This document shows, one piece after another, positions 12,314 through 24,374 of a stretch of 64,000 nucleotides of DNA. The first letter of the stretch is position 1. Each line of letters begins with the position of its first letter. Source of the DNA: Gonatopus flavifemur (taxonomy: Eukaryota > Arthropoda > Insecta > Hymenoptera > Dryinidae); the NCBI GenBank assembly GCA_018340375.1, contig JAFFJZ010000031.1, positions 2,718,642 through 2,782,641 on the forward strand, written 5' to 3'. The position numbers and the translations under genes are program-made. The notes below the pieces were generated by a model. That model was not told the origin of the DNA. It did not search any database and worked only from the letters and a program-made list of their open reading frames with translations.

Positions 12314-13110
12314 TATGTATTTCCATGTTTTCTGGGACGTTTGAATAAGAAATGATAACAAATAACAAATTTCACCGCTTTGTAACCCGCTAAGAGTAGA
12401 ACCAAATCATGAATGCATCTGATATTTCTATTTCATGAAGTATTGACGTTTACAACATAGGATACTGTTTAACGTGTTGAATCACCAAAAGATTGACTCC
12501 GGATCGCCGGTATTTTGAGTATTGAGCCCATGAAAGCTTTGGTTCTTCTGTTTTATCCTGAATCGTTAGCGTAATTCGCTGAGAACTGACTTTCATGTGG
12601 ATTCTACTAGGTTCTTTTGAATGATTGTACAGGAGTGTGAGGAGGTGATCGAGTCAGTGGATATTGTTAATTGCAATCGTTTATGGTCTCAGCGTCCTAA
12701 AGAACATAGAAATACACGTACATTTGAATTTTTCCGAATTTTTCAAATTCAACCCCCATCAGGGGGTTGGTGAGGGCGAACGGGCGATTGAGAAAATTTT
12801 TCATGGTCATATTCGGTTCCAGCGACCCCAAAAACGTAGGGATAGTGGGGTCTACACTTTGGTTCATGACAATTATTTTTGTGTGCCTGTGTTATTCAAA
12901 GAATACGGCTTTTTTTCATTGTTTATTCATTCAAATCACAGTTTGTAAAGCGATTGACAATGTATACGTGATTCCGAATACTTCCTGAGTCCTCATCTGA
13001 ATCGAATTGGGAAAAAAAACTGGGGGAAAGAGCGTTATATTGTCTCTGGTTAACTGTAAACTTAAAACACATTGAGGTGGCTATTATAATAGCCACCATG
13101 CCGCAAATGG
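12314..13110. other. Right part of the piggyBac element
   Basis: Remainder of the interrupted repeat unit, then unrecognised DNA, then an inverted copy of the 10.6-kb repeat unit at about 12700-12860, ending with the right piggyBac terminus at 13110. No gene seen. Confidence 0.6.
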
Positions 13111-14157
13111 TTAAAACATATTGTCTGAACACAGGCCATGAAGGGCTGAACTTGATTGAAAGATCAACCGTTTCAGTGCGATTTCCATGTACTTTTATAG
13201 GGAGTAATTGCCTGAAATCACCTCCTAAAATAAAAATTTCACCTCCAAAAGGTAAGTCATTTTTCATTACATCACGCATTGTTTGGTCTATGATGTCTAA
13301 TGAATACCAAGGAGCCATTGGTGCTTCGTCCCAAATAAATACATCAATTTTCATCAGGTATTCTCCTCCTCTAGATTATACCTTAATGTTTGAAGAATAA
13401 TCTGCGGAAATGGGGACTGTTAAACCGAATGTTTTATGTACTGTTCTACCATGAGGAAGTAATGTTGCAGCAATTCCAGTGAATGTCATACAACATACGT
13501 TTTTTCCTCTAACCTGTAACAAGCGATACACAGTAGTGTACACAAATGTTTTTCCAGATCCTCCTGGTCGATCGATATAAAAACAATTAATTCTGTGATT
13601 ATCTGTAAATGTGAGATCAACTGATTCCAAAATAGCGTCGACAATTTCTCTTTGTTGGCTATTCAACTGGTTGTATTGCCGGGTTCCATCATGGATATGT
13701 TCCGTCGGACAGATATCCTCATTCTGGACGTCGAATGGCATTTGTTCCATCGTTGAGAAACGAGACAAATCCCAACCTTCAGCATTCAACAATCTTGAGA
13801 TTTCTGAATATCCTTGTTTTTGACCAAGAATTGGACCGATTCGCCTGATATATTTGGTTATGCAATGATTCCTCTGGAAGAGATACTTCGGAATCATTGC
13901 ATAACCGTTCTGGGTGCGGGGTTGACAATGTATCAAAATCCTAACAAATCATCTTCGAAATTGTTGTGGCATCATCCAAAGCACACCTTGTTGCATTGTT
14001 CTAATCCATTCCTCGTCATCCGCAATCAGACCTAGAATTGAGCACAGAGCAGTGAATGTTGGGGAGATTTTTCCATCAACAGTTCTTGAATCTTCAAAAC
14101 TGTTTGCTCCTCTCACCGTTAATAACAATAAACGTAAATGAAATAATTCTACCTGCG
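13111..14157 (-). pseudogene. Helitron helicase, N-terminal part
   Basis: Middle of the Helitron protein on the minus strand. Seen from 14157 downward: VELFHLRLLLLTVRGANSFE, an IADDEEWIRTMQQG block, then the Walker A region IDRPGGSGKTFVYTTVYRLL, TGIAATLLPHGRTVHKTFGL, and after a stop at 13376 the Walker B region FIWDEAPMAPW, FILGGDFRQLLPI and FRQYVL at the piggyBac site. A small palindrome (about 13850-13910, GGTTATGCAATGATTC and its complement) interrupts the sequence between the Rep-linker and the helicase proper. The glycine usual before PGGSGKT is Arg here. Confidence 0.88.
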
Positions 14158-14229
14158 CACAGTGGGGTATTCGATCTCAAAACCTGGCCAACATATAAGA
14201 TGCCATGTCAATAATTTCAACCTTGGTTC

Positions 14230-14920
14230 AAAGAGGTTTTCAAGGTTGCTGATCACAAATCTGGGGTCCGTTTTTCAAAACTTGAGATGGCGGATCCAAT
14301 ATGGCGGACGAGAATTTGAAGATTCCTCCGATTTCTATCAAATGCGGTACATAGAGGTTTACCGGGACGCTGAATACGATTCTGAAGTCCTTTTTCCGAA
14401 ATTAAAAATGGCGGACTCAATATGGCGGACGAAAATTTGAGAATTCCTCCGATTTCTATCAAATGCGGTACATGGGGTTTTTCCGGGGTGCTGAATACGA
14501 TTCTGAAGTCCTTTTTCCGAAATTCAAAATGGCGGACCCAATATGGCGGACGAAAATCTGAGAATTCCTCCGATTCCTATCAAATGCGGTACATGGGGTT
14601 TTTCCGGGGCGCTGAATACGATCCTGGAGTCCTTTTTCCAAAATTCAAAACGACGGACCTAATATGAGGGACTAAAATCTGAAAATTCCTCCGATTTCTG
14701 TCGAATTTGATACAAAGGGGTTTTTTGGGGCGCTGAATACGAATCTGAAGGTCTTCTCCACAAACCTGAATGGCTGATCCAATATGGCGGACGAAAACCT
14801 GAAAATTCCTTCGATTTCCGTCAAATTCAGTACATAGGAGTTTTTAAGAACGCTGAATATGGATCTGAAATTCCAAATTCGGGATTTCTTAGAATTCAAT
14901 ATGGCGGAGCTAATATGGTG
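14230..14920. repeat. Tandem subterminal repeats of the Transib element, 121-bp unit
   Basis: About five to six direct repeats with a 121-bp period (GCTGAATACGA at about 14368, 14489, 14610, 14731 and 14851), each with ATGGCGGACCCAATATGGCGG-like motifs and AATTCCTCCGATTTC. The unit is recognisably related to the piggyBac subterminal repeats at 7130-7930. Confidence 0.85.
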
Positions 14921-15600
14921 CACCCCACAGTGGAGTATTCGGCCTCAATAGCGGACCAAAATATGAGATGTTATGCCGTTCATTTCAAACTTGGTACATA
15001 GGAGTTTTTGAGGTGGGTGAATTCGAAATTGATACAAAAACTACGAAAATCGAAATTACTGATCCAATATGGCGCACATGGGGGTATCCCACCCCAAAAG
15101 CTGGCCAAAATATATAATGTCGACAGATTTACGTGGACTTCGTCGGTTTCCGGTTTTTAAGGTAGCCGATCCCATATTCGGAATCGGAAAACGGGAACTC
15201 AAATCGACGGTCCCAATATGGCAGTCAAAATCTCATAACTACATCAGATTTGGGGAAAAAATGATACCTGGAGAGTTTTTGAAGTCACTGATTTCAAATT
15301 TGGGATAAAACAACCGAAGTTCGAAATGGTGACCCCAGTATGGTAGTAAAAATCCCACAATTCCATCAGATTCAAGTGAAAATGGTACCCCGGGAATTTT
15401 TGAGGTCGCATATAGGAGTATTTATTCCGTACAGTTGCCAAAATTAAATCAGTACATTCTCCAATCCAAAAAACATTTATAATGATATTCATGATGGAAC
15501 AACACATGATTGTACTCATATGAAGGATAAGGCACCTAATTGACAATGAAAATAGCTCTCTATTCAGAAACAATTAGACCAACTATTCAGTCAACAAATT

Positions 15601-17699
15601 TCAATCTCTTTCGTCTGAACTGTCATCAACATAATCAAATCCGTCATCAGAATTCTCTGAAACAATCTCATTTTCTGAATTTTGGTTCTCAGGTTCATTG
15701 GGTTCTTGAGTTCCGGTCGGAAGAAGCATTTCTAAAGCTTCTTCAGTGAATGGCATTTTTTAATTTTTTTGCTTTGGTTGCAGACTTGTCATGAGTGGAT
15801 CTGAAGTTAATAGCAATCGATTCATAACATCCAAGTTGCACTGTTCTCTTGTAAATTTCTGTGCAAAATTGAGGTGATATAGTCTGGGATGTTCATTCCG
15901 CGCTTTAGCTGCTTCTTCTGATGAATTAGCGATTGGTAATAAGGCATGTTTCACAATAGTTGGACCATGCAGTGGAAATTTGTCCACTGTGGGAGACATA
16001 GGATGCCACGGGTAAAGTTCGATGTATAATTCGGCGGTTCCGAAAGTATGATTGGCAAATTTTTCAATTTGTATCTCATGACCACTAGAAATCACCTCGA
16101 GAACAACTTTAAATCTGTTGATTAGATTCAAATCCACCCTAGTTATTTCTGCTGTAACTTCTGAATTCGCGAAAAATCTTCTGCTCATATTCCCGTCATT
16201 TGTCGTGCCAAAACCTGCTTTAGGAACATCAACTATGAGCCCTAATTCTTCTCTGAACCTTTGTTGTATCACCACTTTTCTTCCTTTGACGCCTTTTTGT
16301 CTTCGTTTGAGCGGACTCGCCATCTTTTGAGAGGTATTTTATATGATAGAAGTAATAAGAATCCAAAGAATCGAATTCTCGCGTGTAACATCGACAAACC
16401 GAACTGAAGCGCTCCTATATCTTCTTCTTCCGATTTCGGAAGATTATTGAAATCTTTGGATGTTGCTTCAAAGATGTGACATCTCATAGTTGATGTTGTT
16501 CCTGTGGCTGCATCACACACTCTCCCATCTACCATATTGAGGAGCAATGTATGTTGTATTGACGAATCGTCTTGAACTCTTGGAATTGCTGTGTCTTCCA
16601 AGTTTTCAATTTGATTATTGATGTATTCTATTCCTTCATTCTCAATATCTGCAGTTTCATGTGAAAATCCAATTCGGAGTGGCTGGCAATATCAAGGTGA
16701 AGAGGGCTCAGGATTTTGGCATAGTTCGATATTTTTGGTTCTACCACTTATGAGTCGAATGGGCACTAATGATGATTGGAAGATATTGGCATCGGAATCA
16801 CAGCTATTCTCAAATTTTTGTTCGTATTGCGACTGCTGTGAACCATCCCATCCCCATTCGTAAATTAATGCTAGAGAATTGATGTCATCGGCAGTCAAAG
16901 TATTCAAAACTTCATCTAAATATATTATCAATCCCTTACTTGTATGATCCAATAAAGCTTGGAGTTAAACTTCGACACTAGTTGCGGTCACTTGGGAAAA
17001 TTTTGAGGGAGGGTAACATTCTCTCTTAGCTTCTTGAATAATGCTGTAACATGGAAAAAGTTTTTTATCACTCGTCCGTATGATTTCATACTGTTTTCTT
17101 GATAAATTAGCTTCCACGAAAATTGACAGAGCTTTTAATGATGTAAGCCGTGATTTTCCGTGTGTGGGCTCGTGGGAAGCAATTGCTTTGGAATATTTGG
17201 CTGCTCTCGTAGAACTCGCTACAATTTATCCTAATATTTTTGCAGCTTCAACCTTCCCAGATTTTCGTAGTCCCATCTCAGTGGCGTAAGTCAGTTCTGC
17301 AATTTCTACATTTTCCCTCAGTGGCTGCGTTTTCCGCCGCTTGCTACGATCACTTGATTCATCAAATGATTTTTAAGGTCGACTGGAAAGATTTTTCTCA
17401 AGAGGTATTTCAATAGTGCCTTTCAACCAATTTTGGTTGTTTTTCAGAAAAATACTTTCTACTTTATGTACAGCGAACCATCTATTTTCCATTTCGGTCT
17501 TGAAGTGAGAAAATTTCCGTTCGAAGTTTTTTTTTTCATGTTCGGGAAATGACTGTTTCTCTAAAATATCGTTTCCGATGAAGTCGAGTCTTTTTGTAAA
17601 CTCCTTCTCAGAGCATGTCTTCATCAGTTCATAAAGATGTTTCCCAGTCAGGGTTTCGAATCCTGAGGGCCCTAATATGAAATAGATACAACAGTACAT
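15601..17699 (-). pseudogene. Transib/RAG1-like transposase, degenerate
   Basis: Broken DDE transposase spread over several frames on the minus strand. Seen in order: NNQNWLKGTIEIP (about 17420), KSFDESSDRSKRRKTQ, LSRKQYEIIRTSDKKLFPCY, ALIYEWGWDGSQQSQYEQKF (about 16850; the Asp after GW is the likely first catalytic residue), MVDGRVCDAATGTTSTMRC, FGLSMLHARIRFFGF, GLIVDVPKAGFGTTNDGNM, and SSEEAAKARN with the candidate catalytic Glu. An acidic tail from PFTEEALEML ends at a TGA at 15601. Stops lie near 16965 and 17230; frameshifts near 16300 and 15770 and around 16630-16690. I could not identify the second aspartate. Position inside an element with Transib ends supports the family call. Confidence 0.75.
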
Positions 17700-18513
17700 A
17701 CATGCATGAAATGCTTCGCTGAAATTATTTCGTTCAATGACTTATAGCAGAAAAAGCTTCGAAAAAAATATCTGTTCCACAACCAAAAGTTTATCTTCAC
17801 CCAGTTCACCTCTTACGCGTCAAAACTTGGTTACATTTATAATCGAATAGATCGTAATCCCAAAATTATGTCGCTTCATCCATCTCACCCTATACTAGTC
17901 ACAAAGAAAACCCTTGGCTATCTTCTAAATGACTCGTTAAGTTGGCTGTCAAGAGAATCTTTTGGTTATGAATCAGATCCTTCCTCAGCAAGCCTCTCAA
18001 GAAATACATCTGCGGTATCCTGCGGCTGTTTGTTGTTGGAATCGTGAGTGGAGTACTTATTCTTCCTAAATACATCAAGAATAGTACCGAAAAGCACCCG
18101 GAAGTATGAAAAAAACTCTCACGTTTATGTAAAAAGACCAGGAGGAGATGTATCATTCATGAAGCTGCTCTCAAACTATGGATAAATAATGGAAAAAAAT
18201 AACAAAAACTGTATCATGTACCTGGCTGATCACGATTCATGATAAATGGGAACAAATATTCTACAAACCGCTTCCAAATTATTTTCAGGTAAGGTGAATG
18301 GGACGCGATCGTATGCGATCAAAATCACGCGTTTGTGAAATTGTCAGATTACGGTCGATTTCATCGCGCTCAAATGTTCTTGTATGAAAAACATATTACT
18401 GCCTTCATATTCTACAATAATTGAAGTATCAAAAATGATCGACACCCCTTTGAATTCATCGTTTTGGAAAAATCGACTTTTGGCCAGGTTTTGGAGTCAA
18501 ATACTCCTATGTG
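17700..18513. other. Right non-coding part of the Transib element
   Basis: AT-rich DNA upstream of the transposase, ending in the right TIR (about 18480-18513). No further gene is recognised; short open frames have no domain I know. The transposase promoter would be expected here. Confidence 0.5.
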
Positions 18514-20182
18514 CTGCGACGGACTAACGTAATACATGCGTCCAATCACATTAAAACAACTTCTACGACGTTCCCAACGCCATACAGTGTGTCCATCTCC
18601 CTTGAGTTTTTTGAATACGTAATGACATGGAATCTCTGAATAGAAGTACTTCTCCGCCTCCTCATCACGAACATTCAGTGAAAAGTAGTCAATGAACATA
18701 GTAACTTTCTCAAGAGCATTTCTCAATTCATTCGCATCATCATTGTTAGAGATGACCACAGTTTGTTGATTCGGTAAATGAACAGGCAATCTCATGATAG
18801 AATGACTCTCTTCTTGGAGAGGTTCACTAAAAATTTGCCATACAGCCTCAACAGGACCCACATAACGACTTTCTATAAAATCCTGTATTCCATTGTAATT
18901 AATAGAAGGATTATCACCAGGACACTCGCGAACTACAACAGAAGCTGCATCATGACCTTTATAAATGTATCTGTACAAATACTTCACAGCTTCAATACTT
19001 GATACAACTTCTGCATTGATGTGACAGTTGAAGAGTCCTAATAACTCTGGAGAATAGGGCACTACATGGCGATTATCAACTACGTCGTTGCCAGGACGTT
19101 GAAAGGTCTTTCCTGTATTCCATCTCCGATAAAATGGATATTTGTCCGCATCCATTGCAGTTTCTTCCCTGAATGCCTCTGGGTAATGTTTAGAACATTC
19201 ACCATCTACCAGGCACCATTGTCCACACGGCCCATGTATCATATGTTTCATTACAATATTGTGCAACGTGGCATTTGACTTATCATCTGGGATTTCTGCT
19301 GATATATGCTGATCAACAATACAAGGGGTAGTAATTTCACTGTTTTGTTTTAATGTGACTAATAAATGTACATGTGGCAAACCCCGTTTTTGAAATTCAA
19401 CGACGTAAAGGTACGCTTGGGCATCCCCAAAATATTTCTGTCGGACAATGACATCCAAAAGGTAATCTTTTTTCAAATTGAATACACGAGCACAAATATC
19501 GGGCCTATCAGATGCTTGTTGACCAGGAAGAAGATTTTCTTGGATTTCACGCCATTGGGGATTACACGTCATAGTGATGAAAAGATCAGGTTTTCCGTAT
19601 TCACGTACAATTGCCATCGCGTCCTGGTGATGTTGTATCATGTTTCGTGGAGAACCTACAAACGTTGCTGGTAATATAACTACTTTTACTAAATCGGCAT
19701 TATTAACATTAGCAGCACTTTCTAAATAATCTTTCCACCCAGCATAACTATCAAGACGTAAGCTTTTTTGGTTTTGCGATGAGAAATTCATTCTATCCCT
19801 TTCGATTTTGACATAGGAATCAACAACCCATTGCTGGAATAATCTGCGACCCATCAGAATTACATTAAAATTATCACGCACAGCTATCCGATATTTGCAA
19901 TATGCAGCTCTCTTCACACGTTTTTTTAGTCCTCAAGGGTATATCACGATGCCATCCTTGGGTATCATAAGGATAGAACAGAGGATAAATCCACGGTTCA
20001 ACATTTGGATCCATGTTACTAACTGATTTCAACTCCTTCGTATTCTTATCACGTATAGTAACATACGATTCTGGAATTTCTCCATCAGCCGATGTAGAAA
20101 AAATTTCTGCGACCTCATTGATTCTCTGAATATTATAACGATTGGGATCTGAACCTGGTTTTAAAGTAAATGATAATTGCAA
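18514..20182 (-). pseudogene. Helitron Rep domain (Helitron_like_N)
   Basis: HUH-type rolling-circle endonuclease of the Helitron. A long frame (19917 downward, 501 codons, the last 40 or so read into the Transib end) carries LFITMTCNPQW (residues 112-122), the metal-binding HUH motif KRGLPHVHLLVTL (177-189) and the tyrosine block VKYLYRYIYKGHD (311-323) that supplies the DNA-cleaving tyrosines. It is preceded at 19874-20182 by MDPNVEPWIYPLFYPYDTQ in another frame; the frameshift is near 19925. At 18519 the frame runs into the Transib insertion after MYYVSPSQ. Motifs for both catalytic steps are intact even though the gene as a whole is dead. Confidence 0.9.
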
Positions 20183-20206
20183 TTCATTAGGGATATAATC
20201 TCCAGT

Positions 20207-21042
20207 TTAATTCACTCTTTGCTGTTGGGCTTCCAATTCTTGGCTCATCATCTCATGAGAATGAGCGAAGAGATTGTACTTCCGCATTGTATAATCAATT
20301 TGTCGGAGGATCTCAAGGTTCAATTCAGAATCATAATTGAATCCGTGTTCAATAGCTTCATCGGCATCAAATATGAACAGCTGATCATAACGCGGTGGTT
20401 CATTTAGAGCAGGATGTAAAGCTGTAATAATTTGGTAATATATTTGTCCTTGAATTTTGAAACAATATGGAGCACGCCTGGACGACGGATTATTAACTAA
20501 ATTGGCATTCAATGAAGCAAACGGGAAAGAATTAATATACTCACGTATATGATTGGAAAATTCAACAGAATTTTCATCGTTCCCATCAAACAAAGCTTGG
20601 AGTTGTGGGGGTAGATCCGGCAATACATTGAGGATAAGTTCTCCATGACTACAACAATCATTGAATGAACTCTTCATATATGACACTTGTTCAGCCGCGA
20701 AATGTTTAGCATTGCAATATTTGCACAAAATATTCATTCGTCCAAGGTAATGTTGATCGATATGTTGTATAACACTTCCATCATCATATACATCAATATT
20801 ACTCACGCCTTTTTCACGGTTCCTGTAAATTTTTTGCCGTTCACGATTTGTGAGATACGTGTCATGGTTAGGAGTACGATTTGGAGAGCTTTCTGATGCA
20901 TTATGGGTGTCTTGAACTTGACTGGAATTAAAAGTACGCGAAACGTGATTACCCAAATGACGACGTTGATTTTCAACATGTCTTTCTCGCTTAAGCCTTT
21001 GGAATCCTTCTTCTTCTTCTTTATATAATTCAAGATCAAAGC
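20207..21042 (-). pseudogene. Helitron N-terminal region
   Basis: Open minus-strand frame ending at a TAA at 20207-20209, just upstream of the Rep frame. Seen: TYLTNRERQKIYRNREKG, a zinc-finger-like ILCKYCNAKHFAAEQ...CCSHGE (typical of Helitron N-termini), SFPFASLNANLVNNP, APYCFKIQGQIYYQI and DYTMRKYNLFAHSHEMM. The frame is open upstream to about 21042 without a clear ATG (FDLELYKEEEEGFQRL), so the true start or an upstream exon is not resolved. Joined in sense to 19874-20182 but separated by a stop or frameshift. Confidence 0.8.
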
Positions 21043-21045
21043 AAA

Positions 21046-24000
21046 TATTTCAAACTATGAGAACCTGAAAGGATTGCAATAAGTACCAATATTATAATTC
21101 AAGAAATTCAATTTTCATCAATTTAAATAATCATCAGCATCCCTATCATCATAATCGTCGTCGTCGTCATCATCAATCCTCAAATTTTTGAATCTTTGCA
21201 TATAATTTTCAGCCAATCACTCTGGAACCTGAAACAAATCAAATATAATCATCAATATTGATACATTTGTTCATGCGATTCACGAGAAGACTTCCTACTC
21301 ATACAGATTACTCTACTCATACGTCAGTCATATCGCTGTAACTTGTAATAGTAGTATTATTCCGCACAGCACAACGAATCGAAAGTAATTGATTAAAAAA
21401 AAGTAATCTATGATTGGAAAAACTCTCTCTAAATTTTTCATCTTCTTTTTTCGAACTATTCTGTTATGTGAGACACACTCACCATCAAAATCATTCTGTA
21501 ATGCTGTTGTAACGGAGTAATTACATTGAAAACTCCAACTACATTAATAAGTTTCGGAACATCTTTCAATATCGCGTAACATTGTATAATATAAAATACC
21601 GAAGCAATGAGAAACTTTATCAATAAAAAATAGTAGATAGTCTTCATTGGATCTCTGATCACGTAAATAGGGGGAGTGTGATTCCTTTTCACTCAAAAAT
21701 ATATCTCTGGAATTGTTCTTCAATAGAGCTACAAAGGAGAGATGAAAAATTCCTCTCAGTACTGATGGAGAGGTCCAGAAAGATGAAAAAGTCAAGCAAA
21801 TGTGTTCTCATTATTATTCCGTATGGCAATAAGGAGTTAGAATTCAGGAAAACTTTGTGTGGCCTGCGTGATTGAATCAAACCATTATCCATAACCCAAA
21901 AAACGAAGATTTTATTTTTAGTTCAGAGAATATATAAACTGCTGATGATTGAAAAAGTCAGAATTTAGAAGACGTCTTGAAATCATCAACATTTGGAGAA
22001 ATTAAATAGAAAATTTTTTTCATAAGATCATTCAAAAATCTTTCTTGAATAGAATTTTGCAATTTTTCTATCGTCAATACTTCATATATTCTCTAGACTA
22101 AGAAGGAGATCTTTTGTTTTCGGGTTGAGGATAATCTACCGGCCTGGATGACTCACGCCGATTATGAAGGTGTTTTTTGAATTATAATTTTCCATCGCCA
22201 TAAAGAACGATATCCACAGCGCATTAGCATATCCTTCCTATCTCTCCGAATTCTTTCATCATTGCCAAAAAGGATTTCCCATCTCTTCACTTTCTTCGGA
22301 AGAGAACTCTTGAGATGTTACATCTCCAAGTCAGATAAATCAAACCCCTCCTTAACTACTTTGCTAATTAGTGTATTGATTACCTGCTATACTGCCTGTA
22401 ATGTTTACAAAAACCATGCGTTTGCCTGGAAAATTTTTCGCCAACGATGGAATGTTCACGACTATTCAGTTGAAACAAAGTAAATCTTAATTGACAGGCT
22501 CTGTTATAGAAAAACAAAAGGGTATGTATATATTCGTGTATTGTTCATATTAACCGTCAACAAAATCGTTGAAGTTTGAATTATTTATGGAGACGAATTC
22601 AGAATCAGACAGGAAAATCAAACCAGAAACTGATGAGAGGGTTCAAAAATTGATTTCTTCGAATGAAATATACAAATTAGACGAATTATATTACAAAAAT
22701 CAAAGAGGTGAACAATTTAGTATTTGTGTATTCGTTGATAACCTTTTTTGTGAGGTACTTTTGCATTCGACGATAATTTCCATGAACGGTTCAAACTTCA
22801 ACATCATCAACATCCAAGTGCACAAAATCTCCGAAGTAACTTCCATCCTAGATATATTTATGATGAAAATGGCAAGAAGTTTCTATATGAAATTTCGATA
22901 CACGAATTTTTCGAATCACTTCTCTGAATTCGCACCTTGAACTAAGCAGAGAAATTTGCTTTTTTATTTCGTAATGGTTTAGACCTAAAATGAATTAATT
23001 TTGGAAGTTCCTTCGAAATGTTGAAATTAAGAAGACATAACACTATTTCCTCGGTAAAATGAAACAAAAAGAAACTCTGAACATGTACCTGAAACCTTCT
23101 CTCAACATTATATTCGAATCATTCAATTTTCTTCAATACAGTACATCTAAAATCGCGAATGAAACCACCGTGTCGTTCCAATTCCGTAGGTTTGGTAATT
23201 GGGTAACTCATAGCACTCTTTTCTACAATATATATTCCCAAAAAATCACGGCACTTGTGCAATCCTTCAAAAAACATGTTACATACATAATTAGTAGGAT
23301 AAATACAAAGTAGCAGGCCTGAATACAAACAAAAAAAAGATAGTTTCAATTCAACATCCGTTTTCTTTTGTACAACTAAAACAATATTTTCCTTCCCAAA
23401 CAAACTTGGTTTGAATGAGGGAAGTGTTGTTTCAGTTCAAGAGAAATCAGTGGTACCAGATAAAACGCGGCGCACAACGTTGATTGGCTCATCCTTTTGA
23501 AGACTACAATATGAATAGTTGGCTCCACATGAAGTACCCAATCAGCAAAGACACCGCATTTTGCTCGCAACAGTGAGAGAAATTTAAAACCTAAATTTCA
23601 CCTAAGAGAATATTCTCTCAATTTGAAACCAGTTTATTTGAAACAAGGAGAATCTGGTTTTGAATATTCTTGTAGTTTGATACAAAATAACAGGAGTTGA
23701 ATGAACAAAACTTAGTTCTTCTATGCAGAAATACAATATATAAAGTAGTACGTAATATACCAATGAGAGCAGTTAGTCAAAATTACATTGGACTTACATC
23801 AAAATGATGTTATTTTGAAACTCTTGAAGCTATCATGAAGAACCCACACACTCACAATAGGCTAATGTATATACGCGGAACTTTGGTGAATGTCAACAAT
23901 CAGCGCCAGGATTGGCACGTAATATATTCCTGAGTATTTTACATAGTTTATGACACGTAAGAAACCGAGTCCCTTCCGCATAAAACAAACCCCCTGCCTT

Positions 24001-24374
24001 TTGGGGGACAGGAGGGTTCAAGTATCTTACATATATTACGTGTCAAAAATCAAGTATGATACGTAGGGAATTGAAAAATCATGTAATAAGCCTAACCCTG
24101 ATCAGCGCCGGTGCGAGGAATTCTTCTTCTTCCTTACATCGACGTTGTCTTTTGTTCAGCGTCGCATAATTTGTCAAGACATGTATATCACCTTCAACAC
24201 CCCCTACTCTCTGTACTAACGGTCAGCGAAGAGGAACCAATAAGACTTTTGGAAGGAAAATTATCTTTGTCATACACACAGCTTTGATTGACTCTCTTTG
24301 AATACGCGCGCGTCAGAGAACGGAAACAATCGAACACCAATCAGAATGCAGATAAAACGATCACATTTCCGTAA
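21046..24374. other. Intergenic DNA, no gene recognised
   Basis: Mostly unique AT-rich sequence. Holds a short Asp-rich minus-strand frame near 21120-21205 (an MQRFKNLRIDDDD-type peptide, 27 codons) encoded by a GTC/ATC simple repeat, and a plus-strand frame at 22587-22940 with no domain I can name. Neither has enough support to be called a gene. Confidence 0.5.

Larger units (their letters stand above)
7063..13110 (-). mobile_element. piggyBac element inserted in the Helitron helicase
   Basis: The borders are exact. TTAA at 7059-7062 is followed by CCCTTTGCGGCAT, and ATGCCGCAAATGG precedes TTAA at 13111-13114, giving a 13-bp terminal inverted repeat with one mismatch and the TTAA duplication diagnostic of piggyBac. 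Inside, from left to right: a tandem array of about 120-bp repeats (7130-7930), T-rich DNA, a broken piggyBac transposase (8478-10138), another tandem array (10600-11117) carrying a nested 1.2-kb element (11118-12311), and an inverted copy of that array's unit near 12700-12860. At 6048 bp it is longer than classical piggyBac because of the arrays and the nested insertion. Confidence 0.9.
14158..18513 (-). mobile_element. Transib-type (RAG1-like) transposon in the Helitron gene
   Basis: 4356-bp element with exact borders. A 5-bp GC-rich duplication CTGCG flanks it (14153-14157 and 18514-18518), as expected for Transib and RAG-type transposition. The left end is CACAGTGGGGTATTCGATCT, the right end read inward CACATAGGAGTATTTGACTC; both continue with CAAAACCTGGCCAA, making a TIR of about 34 bp. 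The first seven bases on the left equal the V(D)J heptamer CACAGTG. Subterminal tandem repeats (14230-14920) and TIR-like blocks near 14939, 15068 and 15408 lie on the left; the transposase remnant is at 15601-17699. Excision restores the Helitron reading frame. Confidence 0.88.
6100..21045 (-). mobile_element. Helitron (Rep-helicase), split by piggyBac and Transib insertions
   Basis: One minus-strand Helitron gene read from about 21045 down to about 6180: N-terminal region (20207-21042), Rep domain (18519-20182), then, after the Transib element at 14158-18513, the PIF1-like helicase (13111-14157) and, after the piggyBac element at 7063-13110, the helicase C-terminus (6180-7062). Removing each insertion with one copy of its target duplication joins SPSQ to VELFHLR and FRQYVL to MENMRAL in frame, so this was a single rolling-circle transposase gene. 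Independent stops and frameshifts also disable it. I could not place the 5' TC or 3' hairpin/CTRR termini; a foldback element occupies DNA just past the coding end. Confidence 0.85.

Noticed and set aside
14165..14190. Claim of a true 12-RSS
   Set aside because: Nonamer match is only 6 of 9 and spacing is equal on both ends, so it is reported as RSS-like only.
22569..22940. 123-codon plus-strand frame
   Set aside because: Begins at TTG; from the ATG at 22587 it shows no signal peptide, domain or repeat I recognise, and AT-rich DNA yields such frames by chance.
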